This document shows positions 7,413 to 15,716 of a stretch of 64,000 nt of DNA, piece by piece. The notes beneath the pieces were generated by a model that worked only from the letters and a program-made list of their open reading frames with translations, was not told the origin of the DNA and ran no database searches. Source of the stretch: CAG-791 sp045130475 (GTDB taxonomy: Bacteria > Bacillota > Clostridia > Lachnospirales > Lachnospiraceae); NCBI GenBank assembly GCA_045130475.1, contig JBGUPU010000075.1, positions 1 through 64,000 of the forward strand, written 5' to 3'. A program made the translations under genes and the position numbers. Within the stretch, counting starts at the first letter, position 1. Each line of letters begins with the position of its first letter.

Positions 7413-8216
7413 ATGAAACACATCGGATGCTTTGCAACACTGAAGGAAGAAAAGTCGCATCTGTGCCGCCTGAAAGGGGAGGAAAAGTATGAGGCATTAA
7501 ATGAGATGATCGCGGCCTCAAAACATATCGTGTTTTTCGGGGGTGCAGGTGTCTCTACCGAGAGCGGAATCCCGGATTTCCGCAGCAAGGACGGTCTCTA
7601 CAATCAGCACGATGTGCGGTTTGACGCCTATCAGCCGGAATATCTGCTCAGCAACCCCTGTCTGGAGCGCGAGCCCAAGGTCTTTTATGAGTTCTACCGT
7701 CAGAAAATGGATGCGCGGGGCATTATGCCCAACAAGGCGCACTACAAACTGGCTGAGATGGAAGAGAAGGGAAAACTGGACGGCGTCATCACACAGAATA
7801 TAGACGGACTGCACCAGCTGGCCGGGAGCAAAGTGGTCTATGAGGTACACGGATCCACACTGCGCAATTACTGTGACCGCTGCGGGCGCAAGTATCCCTC
7901 GGACGCGATTTATGAGAGCAAAGAGGCAGTACCCCGCTGCAGCTGCGGAGGAAAGATCCGTCCCGATGTAACATTGTACGGAGAGATGCTGCCCGAGGAC
8001 GCATGGGCAGGAGCCGGCAGGCTGATCTCCAGAGCCGATCTGCTCATCGTGGGCGGGACTTCTCTGACCGTCTATCCGGCGTCATCTCTTGTCAGCTCCT
8101 ATTGCGGAAAATACCTTGTCATTGTAAACCGCGATAAGACGGGACGGGACAGCTACGCGGATCTGGCTTTCCATGACAGCATCGGAGAGGTATTCTCCCA
8201 CATCGTACTTGATTGA
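7413..8216 (+). CDS. cobB: Sir2-family NAD-dependent protein deacylase
   Basis: 267-residue sirtuin that removes acyl groups from protein lysines using NAD+, giving nicotinamide and O-acyl-ADP-ribose. The NAD-binding motif GAGVSTESGIPDFRS begins near residue 44, followed by TQNIDGLH and the catalytic His in VYEVHGS. The zinc site is two cysteine pairs, CDRCG and CSCGG. About 30 residues precede the Rossmann fold, slightly longer than most bacterial members. ATG 7413 is preferred over ATG 7404 because the AGGAGG abuts 7404 directly but is nine bases from 7413. The next gene starts 40 bases downstream. Confidence 0.92.
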   Translation: MKHIGCFATLKEEKSHLCRLKGEEKYEALNEMIAASKHIVFFGGAGVSTESGIPDFRSKDGLYNQHDVRFDAYQPEYLLSNPCLEREPKVFYEFYRQKMDARGIMPNKAHYKLAEMEEKGKLDGVITQNIDGLHQLAGSKVVYEVHGSTLRNYCDRCGRKYPSDAIYESKEAVPRCSCGGKIRPDVTLYGEMLPEDAWAGAGRLISRADLLIVGGTSLTVYPASSLVSSYCGKYLVIVNRDKTGRDSYADLAFHDSIGEVFSHIVLD

Positions 8217-8256
8217 CCGGTGCGCCGTCGGTCGTAAGAAAGGAAAGGATATTGCT

Positions 8257-9123
8257 TTGAAGGGTATTAAATGGGAGGCAAATGATTTAAGAAGAGCAGT
8301 CATAGTGGCAATTGCGTCGCTCCTGATGGCTTTGAATATCAAGACGTTCGTCCGGACCGGAGGCCTGTATCCGGGCGGAGCAACCGGCCTGACAATTCTG
8401 ATCCAGCGAATCGCCCTGCAGTATTTTTCACTGGAACTTCCATATTCCATTGTAAATATCCTGCTCAATGCGTTTCCTGTTTATATAGGATTCCGCTATA
8501 TAGGAAAGAAGTTCACAATCTTTTCCTGTGAGATGATCCTGCTGACCAGCTTCCTGACAGATCTGATCCCGGCGCGTCCGATCACTTATGACACACTCCT
8601 GATCAGCATTTTCGGCGGTCTGATCAACGGCTTCGTGATGACAATGTGCCTGCGTGTCAATGCCACGACAGGAGGCACCGACTTTATTTCCATCTATCTG
8701 TCTCAGAAGCGGGGTGTGGACAGCTTCAACATTATCCTGGGATTCAACGCTGTCATCCTCCTTGCGGCCGGCTATTTCTTCGGCTGGGATAAGGCCCTGT
8801 ATTCCATTATTTTCCAGTATACATCCACGCAGATCCTGCGCCTGCTCTACCGCAATTATCAGCAGGAGACACTTTTTATTGTCACGGATAAATGGAATGA
8901 GGTCAAAAACGCCATCCACGAGACCACACATCACGGTTCTACTATCTGGGCTGCAGAGGGCGGCTACAAAGAGGACTGGCGCAATGTTGTCTATTCGGTT
9001 GTGGCAAGTTCCGACGTAAAGCGTGTCTCCGAAGTGATCCGTCAGATCGATCCGGACGCCTTCATCAATGCGATCCCGACCGACAGGATCCTGGGGCGCT
9101 TCCATCAGGACGAAAAAGATTGA
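8257..9123 (+). CDS. YitT-family membrane protein
   Basis: 288 residues. The N-terminal part contains about five to six transmembrane segments with family landmarks TGGLYPGGATGLTILIQR, VNATTGGTDFISIYLSQK and SFNIILGFNAVILLAAGYFFG. The C-terminal 90 residues are a soluble DUF2179 domain (ETLFIVTDKWNEVKNAI...), which in homologues adopts a small ligand-binding-like fold. Function is not established; transport is often assumed. The start is the TTG at 8257: AGGAAAGG lies about eight bases before it, and the first membrane segment follows 12 residues later. It ends four bases before the alpha/beta hydrolase gene, so the two are probably co-transcribed. Confidence 0.85.
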   Translation: MKGIKWEANDLRRAVIVAIASLLMALNIKTFVRTGGLYPGGATGLTILIQRIALQYFSLELPYSIVNILLNAFPVYIGFRYIGKKFTIFSCEMILLTSFLTDLIPARPITYDTLLISIFGGLINGFVMTMCLRVNATTGGTDFISIYLSQKRGVDSFNIILGFNAVILLAAGYFFGWDKALYSIIFQYTSTQILRLLYRNYQQETLFIVTDKWNEVKNAIHETTHHGSTIWAAEGGYKEDWRNVVYSVVASSDVKRVSEVIRQIDPDAFINAIPTDRILGRFHQDEKD

Positions 9124-9127
9124 AAAT

Positions 9128-10057
9128 ATGAAAGTTGAATTTACTTTTATGTCGAAAGACGGGCGCACGCCGATCCATGCGGTCCGCTGGATCCCGGAAA
9201 CGGGGAAATGCAGGGCGATACTGCAGATCATCCACGGAATGACCGAGTTCATCGAAAGGTACGAGCCCTTTGCCGAATATCTGGCCGCCAATGATATTCT
9301 TGTTGTCGGATATGATCTGCTCGGCCATGGCCGATCGATCCTGTCAAGGGAGGGCTGGGGATATTTTGCTCCGGGAAATCCCGCTAAAATCCTGGTCCAG
9401 GATATGCATCAGCTGCGCCTGCTGATCCAGAAAGACTACAGTGATGTCCCATACTTTATGCTGGGACACAGTATGGGATCTTTTCTTCTCCGCAGATATA
9501 TTTCTTCGCGCGGGAAGGGCCTGAACGGCGCCATTGTTATGGGGACAGGATATACGGACCCCCGTATGTCGCAGACCGGTATCACACTGGCAAACCTGCT
9601 TGCGAAAGTCTTTGGATGGCACCACCGCAGCGGTCTGCTGACAGGGATTGCGTTCAGCGCAAACAGGCGCTTTGACATGACCGGAAAATTTCCGGAAAAA
9701 AGCTGGCTGACCAGGGATGAAAAAATAGCAGAATGGTATTACAGACAGCCTGCGTGCACCTATATTTTCACGCTGAACGGGTATCTGGCTTTATTTGATA
9801 TGGTAAAATACTGTTGTCTGCAGGAAAATGCGGACCGCATCAGGAAAAAGCTTCCTATCCTCCTCGTTTCCGGCGCGGATGACGGGGTCGGCGATTACGG
9901 GAGAGGTGTCAGGAAGGTCCGGGAGGTGTATCAGAGGGCAGGCATCGAGGATCTGCAGATGGTCCTCTATGAAAATGACCGGCATGAGATCCTCAATGAG
10001 CTGGACCGAGAGAAGGTGTATGAGGACCTGCTTGACTGGATGCAGGCACGGATTTGA
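9128..10057 (+). CDS. Alpha/beta hydrolase (monoacylglycerol-lipase-like)
   Basis: 309-residue serine hydrolase of the Hydrolase_4 / S33-like group that includes monoacylglycerol lipases and lysophospholipases. The triad is visible: S115 in GHSMG, D251 in SGADDGVGD and H286 in NDRHEIL. HGM at 36-38 provides the oxyanion loop. A helical lid region lies between about 145 and 225. There is no signal peptide, so it acts in the cytoplasm or at the inner membrane face. It starts four bases after the YitT stop, with only a weak ribosome site, consistent with translational coupling. The likely substrate is a lipid or acyl ester, unproven. Confidence 0.85.
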   Translation: MKVEFTFMSKDGRTPIHAVRWIPETGKCRAILQIIHGMTEFIERYEPFAEYLAANDILVVGYDLLGHGRSILSREGWGYFAPGNPAKILVQDMHQLRLLIQKDYSDVPYFMLGHSMGSFLLRRYISSRGKGLNGAIVMGTGYTDPRMSQTGITLANLLAKVFGWHHRSGLLTGIAFSANRRFDMTGKFPEKSWLTRDEKIAEWYYRQPACTYIFTLNGYLALFDMVKYCCLQENADRIRKKLPILLVSGADDGVGDYGRGVRKVREVYQRAGIEDLQMVLYENDRHEILNELDREKVYEDLLDWMQARI

Positions 10058-10093
10058 GGAAATATTTTCAGCATCAAAAAGGAGAGGCACAAG

Positions 10094-10546
10094 GTGGCAG
10101 TTTATACGGTTACAAAATCTTATCATACCAGAGGCAATATGGGGATGATCGACGTGACAGGGGATTTTCAGAGCGCGGTCGACACCGCCTGCAGGGAAAA
10201 GAAGATCCGCAGCGGAATCATCACAGGCTTTACAACAGGCGGTGTAGCTGCGCTGACCACATTGGAATTTGAGCCCGGACTTGTGAAACATGATGTGCGG
10301 GAAGCCATGCAGGGGATTGCCCCTTATCGGGATGAAAACGGTCATGTCCGCTATTATCATCATCACAATACATGGGGAGACGATAATGGCTCCTCCCATA
10401 TCCATTCCCTTCTGCTCTCTCCGTTTATCACGATTCCCTTTGTGGAAGGGCGGATCACCATCGGACCCTGGCAGAATCTGACCCTGGTCGAGTGCGATAC
10501 CCGGAACCGGGAAAGAGAGATTGTTTTCCAGGTGATGGGGGAATAA
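10094..10546 (+). CDS. yjbQ: YjbQ/UPF0047 family protein
   Basis: 150 residues, matching the usual length of the YjbQ (UPF0047) family. The conserved His-rich and acidic segment is present at about 89-105 (HHHNTWGDDNGSSHIH), followed by GPWQNLTLVECDTRNRER near the C-terminus. Family members have weak thiamine-phosphate synthase activity in complementation tests, but their true role is unknown. The start is GTG 10094 with AAGGAG about nine bases upstream. It lies 36 bases after the hydrolase gene and may be the last gene of that operon. Confidence 0.88.
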   Translation: MAVYTVTKSYHTRGNMGMIDVTGDFQSAVDTACREKKIRSGIITGFTTGGVAALTTLEFEPGLVKHDVREAMQGIAPYRDENGHVRYYHHHNTWGDDNGSSHIHSLLLSPFITIPFVEGRITIGPWQNLTLVECDTRNREREIVFQVMGE

Positions 10547-10581
10547 AAAATAAGATTGTGATACTTTTGTGACGGTTTGTC

Positions 10582-10590
10582 TGTTATACT
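10582..10590 (+). promoter_or_regulatory. Extended -10 (TGTTATACT) upstream of the SH3 peptide gene
   Basis: TGTTATACT at 10582-10590 is an extended -10 element. The -35 region upstream is poor (TTTTGT at a short spacing). It would give the SH3 gene its own transcript with a roughly 110-base leader. Confidence 0.45.
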
Positions 10591-10706
10591 AAACGTGTCA
10601 AATAAATAAAGACAGGCATCCGCAGACAGCGGGAACAAAAAGTTTAATACGGTATCACTAAATAACAGCAACAGGATAAAACACATCACGAAAAAGGAGA
10701 AAAATC

Positions 10707-11018
10707 ATGGCAAACGAATTTGAGAAACTGAACGAGGAAGAGCTTGAGCAGACTGCAGGAGGAAAAACAGCACTTTCATCCGGCGGTTCCACCCGCAAGA
10801 AAGTCAGCGGTCTTAAGTCCGGTTATCTTGCGATTAGAAGTGCCCCCGGCTATAACTACAACAATGAGATCGGCAAGCTCTACAACGGCGACAAGGTCGA
10901 GGTAGTAGGCGATACAATCTATGTACCCAACGATTTCAACGGAAATACGCCTTATACCCTGGTACGCGTCAGACATACCAACAAGGTCGGCTATGTAAAT
11001 GCGAATTACCTGAGATAA
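10707..11018 (+). CDS. Double-glycine leader protein with SH3 domain
   Basis: 103 residues in two parts. Residues 1-19 (MANEFEKLNEEELEQTAGG) fit the double-glycine export leader of class II bacteriocins and related peptides: L at -12, E at -8, L at -7, G-G at -2/-1. Such leaders are cleaved by C39-peptidase ABC transporters. The predicted mature part (84 residues, no cysteine) starts KTALSSGG, has a basic linker and then a bacterial SH3 fold (GYLAIRSAPGYNYNNEIGKLYNGDKVEVVG... and a closing GYVNANYLR). SH3b domains usually bind cell-wall peptidoglycan. No C39 transporter or immunity gene is in the window. AAGGAG precedes the ATG, and a strong terminator follows, so it is a single-gene unit. 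Confidence 0.85.
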   Translation: MANEFEKLNEEELEQTAGGKTALSSGGSTRKKVSGLKSGYLAIRSAPGYNYNNEIGKLYNGDKVEVVGDTIYVPNDFNGNTPYTLVRVRHTNKVGYVNANYLR

Positions 11019-11099
11019 GCAAAGCAGAATAAAGCTGTGATCCATTCAGGACAAGCCGGTTCTGTGAAATAGAATCAGGTGAACCGGAAAAGCCGGAAA

Positions 11100-11152
11100 A
11101 CGGCACCGCAATCCGCTTCAATCCAGAAGCAGGATGCGGTGCCGTTTTTTTT
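11100..11152 (+). terminator. Strong intrinsic terminator after the SH3 gene
   Basis: A long stem (ACGGCACCGCA paired with TGCGGTGCCGT, extended by GCTTC/GAAGC) is followed by eight T residues. Confidence 0.9.
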
Positions 11153-11183
11153 ACAAAAGACGTATTCTTTTTTCGGGTGAAGA

Positions 11184-11762
11184 TCAGATCTCAATCTTTG
11201 CGCCCATCAGTTTTGCGAACTCGCGGACGATCGCGGTGTCGCCGGGCCATGCGGGAGCTGTGACCAGGTTGCGGTCGACGACAGCCTGATCTGCGGGAAC
11301 ATCGACATAGGTTCCGCCGGCAAGTGTGACGTCGGGTCCTACTGCCGGATAAGCGGTTGCCTTATAGCCCTTGAGGACGCCTGCTGCCGCAAGGACCTGG
11401 GGACCGTGGCAGATTGCGGCGACGGGTTTTCCTGCAGCGAAGAATTCGCGGACAATCTCCAGAACACGTGCATTCAGGCGGATATATTCCGGAGCGCGGC
11501 CGCCTGTGATGAACAGGCCTTCATAATCCTCTGTTTTTACGGCATCAAAGTCGGCTGTCAGAGCAAAGTTGTGGCCCCGCAGCTCAGTATAGGTCTGCTC
11601 GCCGAGGAAATCATGGACAGCAGTTGCGACGGTCTCTCCGGCCTTTTTGTCCGGGCAGACGGCATCCACCTGGTATCCCAGGACGCCGAGAGACTGGAAG
11701 GGGACCATGGTCTCGTAATCTTCCGTAAAATCACCGCATAACAATAAAACCTTTTTTGCCAT
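11184..11762 (-). CDS. DJ-1/PfpI family protein
   Basis: 192 residues, a full-length DJ-1/PfpI/ThiJ domain. The nucleophile elbow is AICHGP with C118-H119, and the conserved acidic residue is E14 (FTEDYE). GGRAPEYIR is typical of the PfpI/YhbO branch. Members are described as glyoxalase III-like, deglycase-like or stress-protective proteins; the exact reaction is uncertain. ATG 11762 is chosen because AAGGAGG stands about ten bases upstream on the minus strand and the fold begins at once (MAKKVLLLCGDF). It is divergent from comM. Confidence 0.88.
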   Translation of the reverse strand: MAKKVLLLCGDFTEDYETMVPFQSLGVLGYQVDAVCPDKKAGETVATAVHDFLGEQTYTELRGHNFALTADFDAVKTEDYEGLFITGGRAPEYIRLNARVLEIVREFFAAGKPVAAICHGPQVLAAAGVLKGYKATAYPAVGPDVTLAGGTYVDVPADQAVVDRNLVTAPAWPGDTAIVREFAKLMGAKIEI

Positions 11763-12095
11763 TGTCAGAACCTCCTTGAATGAATAGCGGCTGCCATGTG
11801 CTCTGCTTCCCGATCTGTCGGGGAAAGCGGCGGACCATGGCATTGAAAATGAGACAAGTTCGGGTTTGTCGGGCTGAAAAACCAGATGAAGTACCTCGAA
11901 GATTCGAGGGAAAGTCATGTAGCTCTACAGCAATTACTGTCAGATTTATTATAACAATGCGGAAGTAAATCTACAATCCGGAATGAAAAACAGGTTGACA
12001 GATATGGTTTATAAATGGATAATAAATAGATAGATGAATTCATAAATAAGATATGATGCTGAAGAATGAATACTGATCTGGAGGCGGAGTGAGGG
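11763..12095. other. Divergent spacer between DJ-1 gene and comM
   Basis: 333 bases without a gene that I can support. Its right half is AT-rich and contains the comM promoter at 11995-12023. The left half shows no recognisable RNA motif. Confidence 0.5.
11995..12023 (+). promoter_or_regulatory. Promoter for comM-dprA
   Basis: TTGACA at 11995-12000, a 17-base spacer, and GATAAT at 12018-12023, about 70 bases before the comM start. Confidence 0.65.
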
Positions 12096-13652
12096 ATGTA
12101 CAGTACAGTGATGACAGGAGCGATACACGGCATCAGCAGTTACCTTCTGAGAGTTGAAACCAATATCTCCAACGGCCTTCCAGCCTTTAACATGGTGGGA
12201 TTCATGAGCGGAGAGGTGAGGGAGGCGGGAGAGCGCGTACGCGTTGCCCTGAAAAACACGGGGATCCCGCTTCCGGCCTCACGGATCACAGTCAATCTGG
12301 CGCCGGCGGATATTCCCAAGCGGGGAATCGTGATCGACCTGCCGGTGGCTGTGGGAGAACTGATCTGCATGGAAATGCTGCGGCAGGAAGATTTTGAGGA
12401 CGTGCTGGTCGCAGGGGAGCTGGGACTGAACGGAGAGATCCGGCCGGTGCGCGGTGTGCTGCCAATGGTGCAGACCGCAAAGGCATCCGGTATCCGTCTC
12501 TGCATCCTGCCGGCGGAGAATCTGGAAGAAGGGGCTGTTGTGGACGGAATCAAGGTGGTCGGCGTGCGGTCTTTAAATGAGCTGATCATGTATATGACGG
12601 CGTCCCCGTTAAAGCGGGACCGGCTGCTGCCTCCCGGAAAAGTGGATGTTGAATCTCTGTTTCAAACAGAAGCTTCCCTTCCTGCAGAGGTGGATCTGGC
12701 GGATGTGCGGGGACAGGCAGTGGCAAAAAAGGCTATGGAGATCGCAGCGGCGGGCTTTCACAACATGCTGATGATGGGACCGCCCGGCACAGGAAAATCC
12801 ATGCTGGCAAAATGTATGCCCGGCATCATGCCTCCCCTGTCCATGGAAGAAAGCATGGAGGTCTCGGCGGTATACAGTGTGGCGGGCCTTTTGGGGCAGG
12901 GGGAGCCCCTGGTCCTGCGCCGGCCTTTTCTGGCCCCGCATCATTCCATTACCAGGGCAGCACTGGTTGGCGGCGGTATGGTCCCCATGCCCGGACAGAT
13001 TTCTCTGGCTCACCGCGGGGTGCTTTTCCTGGATGAGCTGCCGGAATTCGGAAGGGAACAGCTGGATCTGCTCCGGCAGCCTCTGGAGGACCACGAGGTG
13101 ACCATAGTAAGGCAGTCGGGAAGTTATCGCTATCCTACCAGATTCATACTGCTCGGTGCCTGCAATCCATGTCCCTGCGGGCATTACCCTGACCGGAACA
13201 GATGCCGGTGCAAGCCCTGGGAGATCAAGAGATACCTGGGCAGGATCTCGGGACCTCTGCTGGACCGGATGGACCTGTGTATCACTGTGCCCAGAGCCAG
13301 GATCGAGGATCTGCAGAGCGCAGGAGGAGCAGAGGAAAGCAGTGCGGCTGTCCGGTCCAGGGTCATGGAAGCCTGTGAACGGCAGCAGTACCGTTTTCGG
13401 GGAACAGGTCTGCGCTTCAATTCGGATCTGCGGGCAGCGGACCTGGACAAGTACTGTCCCCTGGGGGAGAAGGAAAAGGGGTGCCTCAGGGATCTCTTCG
13501 AGTCGGACGCTATGAGTGTGCGCGCCTACCATCGGATCATCCGCCTTGCCAGGACTATTGCGGATCTGGAGGGAAGAGACAGGATCCGGGAGGAGCATAT
13601 ATACCTGGCATATACTTACCGGCAGGGAGACTTGCTGCAATTCGGGAGATAA
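12096..13652 (+). CDS. comM: ComM/YifB AAA+ ATPase (Mg-chelatase-like)
   Basis: 518 residues. Order: N-terminal Lon-protease-S5-like domain (about 20-140), AAA+ domain with Walker A GPPGTGKS at about 228-235 and Walker B FLDELPEF, then the Cys-rich GACNPCPCG loop and a C-terminal Mg-chelatase domain. ComM is a hexameric helicase that drives branch migration when single-stranded DNA is integrated during natural transformation. It overlaps functionally and genomically with dprA, which starts five bases after its stop. A TTGACA/GATAAT promoter lies upstream. Together the pair suggests DNA uptake or recombination functions, though no uptake genes are in view. Confidence 0.93.
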   Translation: MYSTVMTGAIHGISSYLLRVETNISNGLPAFNMVGFMSGEVREAGERVRVALKNTGIPLPASRITVNLAPADIPKRGIVIDLPVAVGELICMEMLRQEDFEDVLVAGELGLNGEIRPVRGVLPMVQTAKASGIRLCILPAENLEEGAVVDGIKVVGVRSLNELIMYMTASPLKRDRLLPPGKVDVESLFQTEASLPAEVDLADVRGQAVAKKAMEIAAAGFHNMLMMGPPGTGKSMLAKCMPGIMPPLSMEESMEVSAVYSVAGLLGQGEPLVLRRPFLAPHHSITRAALVGGGMVPMPGQISLAHRGVLFLDELPEFGREQLDLLRQPLEDHEVTIVRQSGSYRYPTRFILLGACNPCPCGHYPDRNRCRCKPWEIKRYLGRISGPLLDRMDLCITVPRARIEDLQSAGGAEESSAAVRSRVMEACERQQYRFRGTGLRFNSDLRAADLDKYCPLGEKEKGCLRDLFESDAMSVRAYHRIIRLARTIADLEGRDRIREEHIYLAYTYRQGDLLQFGR

Positions 13653-13657
13653 GGGAG

Positions 13658-14965
13658 ATGGAGAATACCAATCACAAGTATCTTTGCTGGCTGGCAGCAA
13701 TCAGGGGGATCGGGAGAAAAAAGAAGTTTTCACTTTTGCGGGCTGCCGGTGAGGCCAGTCTCTTTTCCCTGGAAAAAGGTGTGAACAGGCTGGATCCCGG
13801 TCAGGCTGCCCGACTGCTGTATACTGCGCCTGAGAAGGAGCTGCGCTTTTTGTGGGGAGAAGCGGGGGCAAAAAGAGAGGGCGGCCTCGAGGGATGGAGG
13901 GCTCTCTTAAATGCGCGTAAGCAGAACCCGGAGCAGATCGGGGAGGAACTTGCCCGGGCGGGGATTTCGTTTATCTCTGCTCTGGAGCAGGGATTTCCTG
14001 AAAAACTGAAGGAAATCCCTGACCCTCCATTTGGAATATATTTTAAGGGAAGTATGCCCTCGGAAAAAGAGCCGGCCGCGGCCATCATCGGAGCCCGTCT
14101 TGCCTCCGGTTACGGAAAAGAGCAGGCCAGGCGCTTTGGCCGGCAGATCGGCGCCCGCGGGATCGCGGTCATCAGCGGGATGGCAAGAGGAATTGACGGG
14201 ATCGCCCAGAAGGCGGCCCTGGATGCAGGCGGAAAGTCCTATGCCGTACTGGGATGCGGCGTGGATATCTGTTATCCGGAGGAAAATCGGGAACTATATG
14301 AGCGCCTTCAGCAGGAGGGCGGTGTCCTGTCAGAGTATCCACCAGGCACACTGCCGGTGGCGAAGCTCTTCCCGCCCAGGAACCGTATCATCAGCGGACT
14401 TGCGGATCTGGTCCTGGTCATAGAAGCCAGAAAGCGGTCCGGGACTCTGATCACTGTCGATATGGCACTGGAACAGGGGCGGGAAGTCTATGCCCTTCCC
14501 GGGCGGGTCAGTGATGCGCTGAGTGACGGATGCAACCGCCTGATCCGGCAGGGGGCGGGACCGGCGACCTGTCCGGAGGATGTCCTGGAATTCTTTTTCG
14601 GGACGGCGGAATCGGAGAACATTCCTCCGAAAGAGAAACAATGCCCTGTGGATGAGCAGGGGGATGTAACCCTGGAGACTGCTGTACTGAAGATCCTCTC
14701 GAGAGAGGATACGATGCATATTGAGAGGATCCTGGAGGCACTCAGACGGTACGGCGAATATGATGAGAGAGAGGAGCTCCCGGAAGGGACAAGTTCTGAA
14801 ACAGCCCTGGTGCAGCCTGATTTTGCGGAAACTGTTCCCCGGGAAGAGATCTCCTTTCAGATCACCGTCAGTGAGCTTATTTCCGTTTTGATGCACTTGA
14901 AAATGAAGGGAAAGGTCGAGGAGACGGCAGCAGGTTATTATTGCAGGACGGGGCGGCAGGGATAG
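13658..14965 (+). CDS. dprA: DNA-processing protein DprA (Smf)
   Basis: 435 residues. DprA binds single-stranded DNA and loads RecA during transformation. An N-terminal SAM-like region (to about 100) precedes the Rossmann-like DprA domain with AAIIGARLASGYG, VISGMARGIDGIAQKAAL, GCGVDICYPEEN and FPPRNRIISGLADLVLVIEA. The C-terminus (about 330-435) carries an acidic linker and a winged-helix DML1-like domain (ISVLMHLKMKGKVEE), making it longer than the roughly 360-residue average. ATG 13658 is five bases after comM's stop, so the two are translationally linked. Confidence 0.93.
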   Translation: MENTNHKYLCWLAAIRGIGRKKKFSLLRAAGEASLFSLEKGVNRLDPGQAARLLYTAPEKELRFLWGEAGAKREGGLEGWRALLNARKQNPEQIGEELARAGISFISALEQGFPEKLKEIPDPPFGIYFKGSMPSEKEPAAAIIGARLASGYGKEQARRFGRQIGARGIAVISGMARGIDGIAQKAALDAGGKSYAVLGCGVDICYPEENRELYERLQQEGGVLSEYPPGTLPVAKLFPPRNRIISGLADLVLVIEARKRSGTLITVDMALEQGREVYALPGRVSDALSDGCNRLIRQGAGPATCPEDVLEFFFGTAESENIPPKEKQCPVDEQGDVTLETAVLKILSREDTMHIERILEALRRYGEYDEREELPEGTSSETALVQPDFAETVPREEISFQITVSELISVLMHLKMKGKVEETAAGYYCRTGRQG

Positions 14966-15154
14966 AAAGCAATGCATGGGTATTTATTACGCTCTGGCCT
15001 CCCCCGGCAGGTATATTTTTTACTTTTTGGCCGGTTTTGGTATATACTGTCTACAGGGATTCCGTGCTGTTCAGGAGGCGGGATCCGTCCTGGCTGGGAA
15101 TGCCCGGCTGCAGAGAACTTTATTGAGTCAGCAGTTCAGGAAGGAAGTGGCCAA

Positions 15155-15526
15155 ATGTCTCAAAAAAAGAAGAAAAAACCGCTGGTGATGGGAGCTGCAG
15201 GTCTCGCTGCCCGGCTCTTATTAAGAAAACGGATTGTCCGGAGAGAGGCGGACCGGGCTGCCGCGCAGACACACAAAAGGCCCGGTATTGTGCCTGTAAA
15301 GTTGAAAAAACCTGAGGCAGATGCCGCTCTTTACCATGCTCTGGGCGGAAAGGCATCGAAGGACTCTCTGAAAAAAGCGGGAGCAAAGAAAGCACTGCGG
15401 AAGGCTGCTGTCACTGCTGCCGCCGCTTCGGCTGTCCACAGGAAAAAGCGGGGAGTGATCCGAAAGATCCTGCGCCTGCAGGCGCTGCTCCTCGGCAGGG
15501 CTTTATTGAAAAAGAAAAAAGGGTGA
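15155..15526 (+). CDS. Highly basic Lys/Arg/Ala-rich small protein
   Basis: 123 residues, not recognised. It opens MSQKKKKKPL and ends ALLKKKKG, with long Ala/Lys/Arg/Leu helices between (LAARLLLRKRIVRREADRAA; KKALRKAAVTAAAASA). Lysine and arginine are about a third of the residues and acidic residues are few, so it could bind nucleic acid or membranes in the manner of small histone-like or ribosome-associated proteins; this is inference. AGGAAG sits seven bases before the ATG. The frame stays open upstream to 14972, but that part lacks a ribosome site and reads unlike protein. It follows comM-dprA by 190 bases. Confidence 0.65.
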   Translation: MSQKKKKKPLVMGAAGLAARLLLRKRIVRREADRAAAQTHKRPGIVPVKLKKPEADAALYHALGGKASKDSLKKAGAKKALRKAAVTAAAASAVHRKKRGVIRKILRLQALLLGRALLKKKKG

Positions 15527-15716
15527 AAGAATACTGTGTTCTTTGCAGAGCTCTCTGTGCTGCCTGTGACAGGAATGTGACAGATCACAACAGATAATCT
15601 GCCCGTAAAAACACCTGCTTTTCGGGAAAGGACAAAGCGCAGAAACCACAGACAGCAAAGCTGAAGATTGGCAGGACAGCTAAAATATGAAATACATAAA
15701 ATACGGGAGAATCCTT

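Noticed and set aside
14972..15154. N-terminal extension of the basic small protein
   Set aside because: The frame is open but reads unlike protein, has no ribosome site, and the downstream ATG 15155 has AGGAAG at good spacing.
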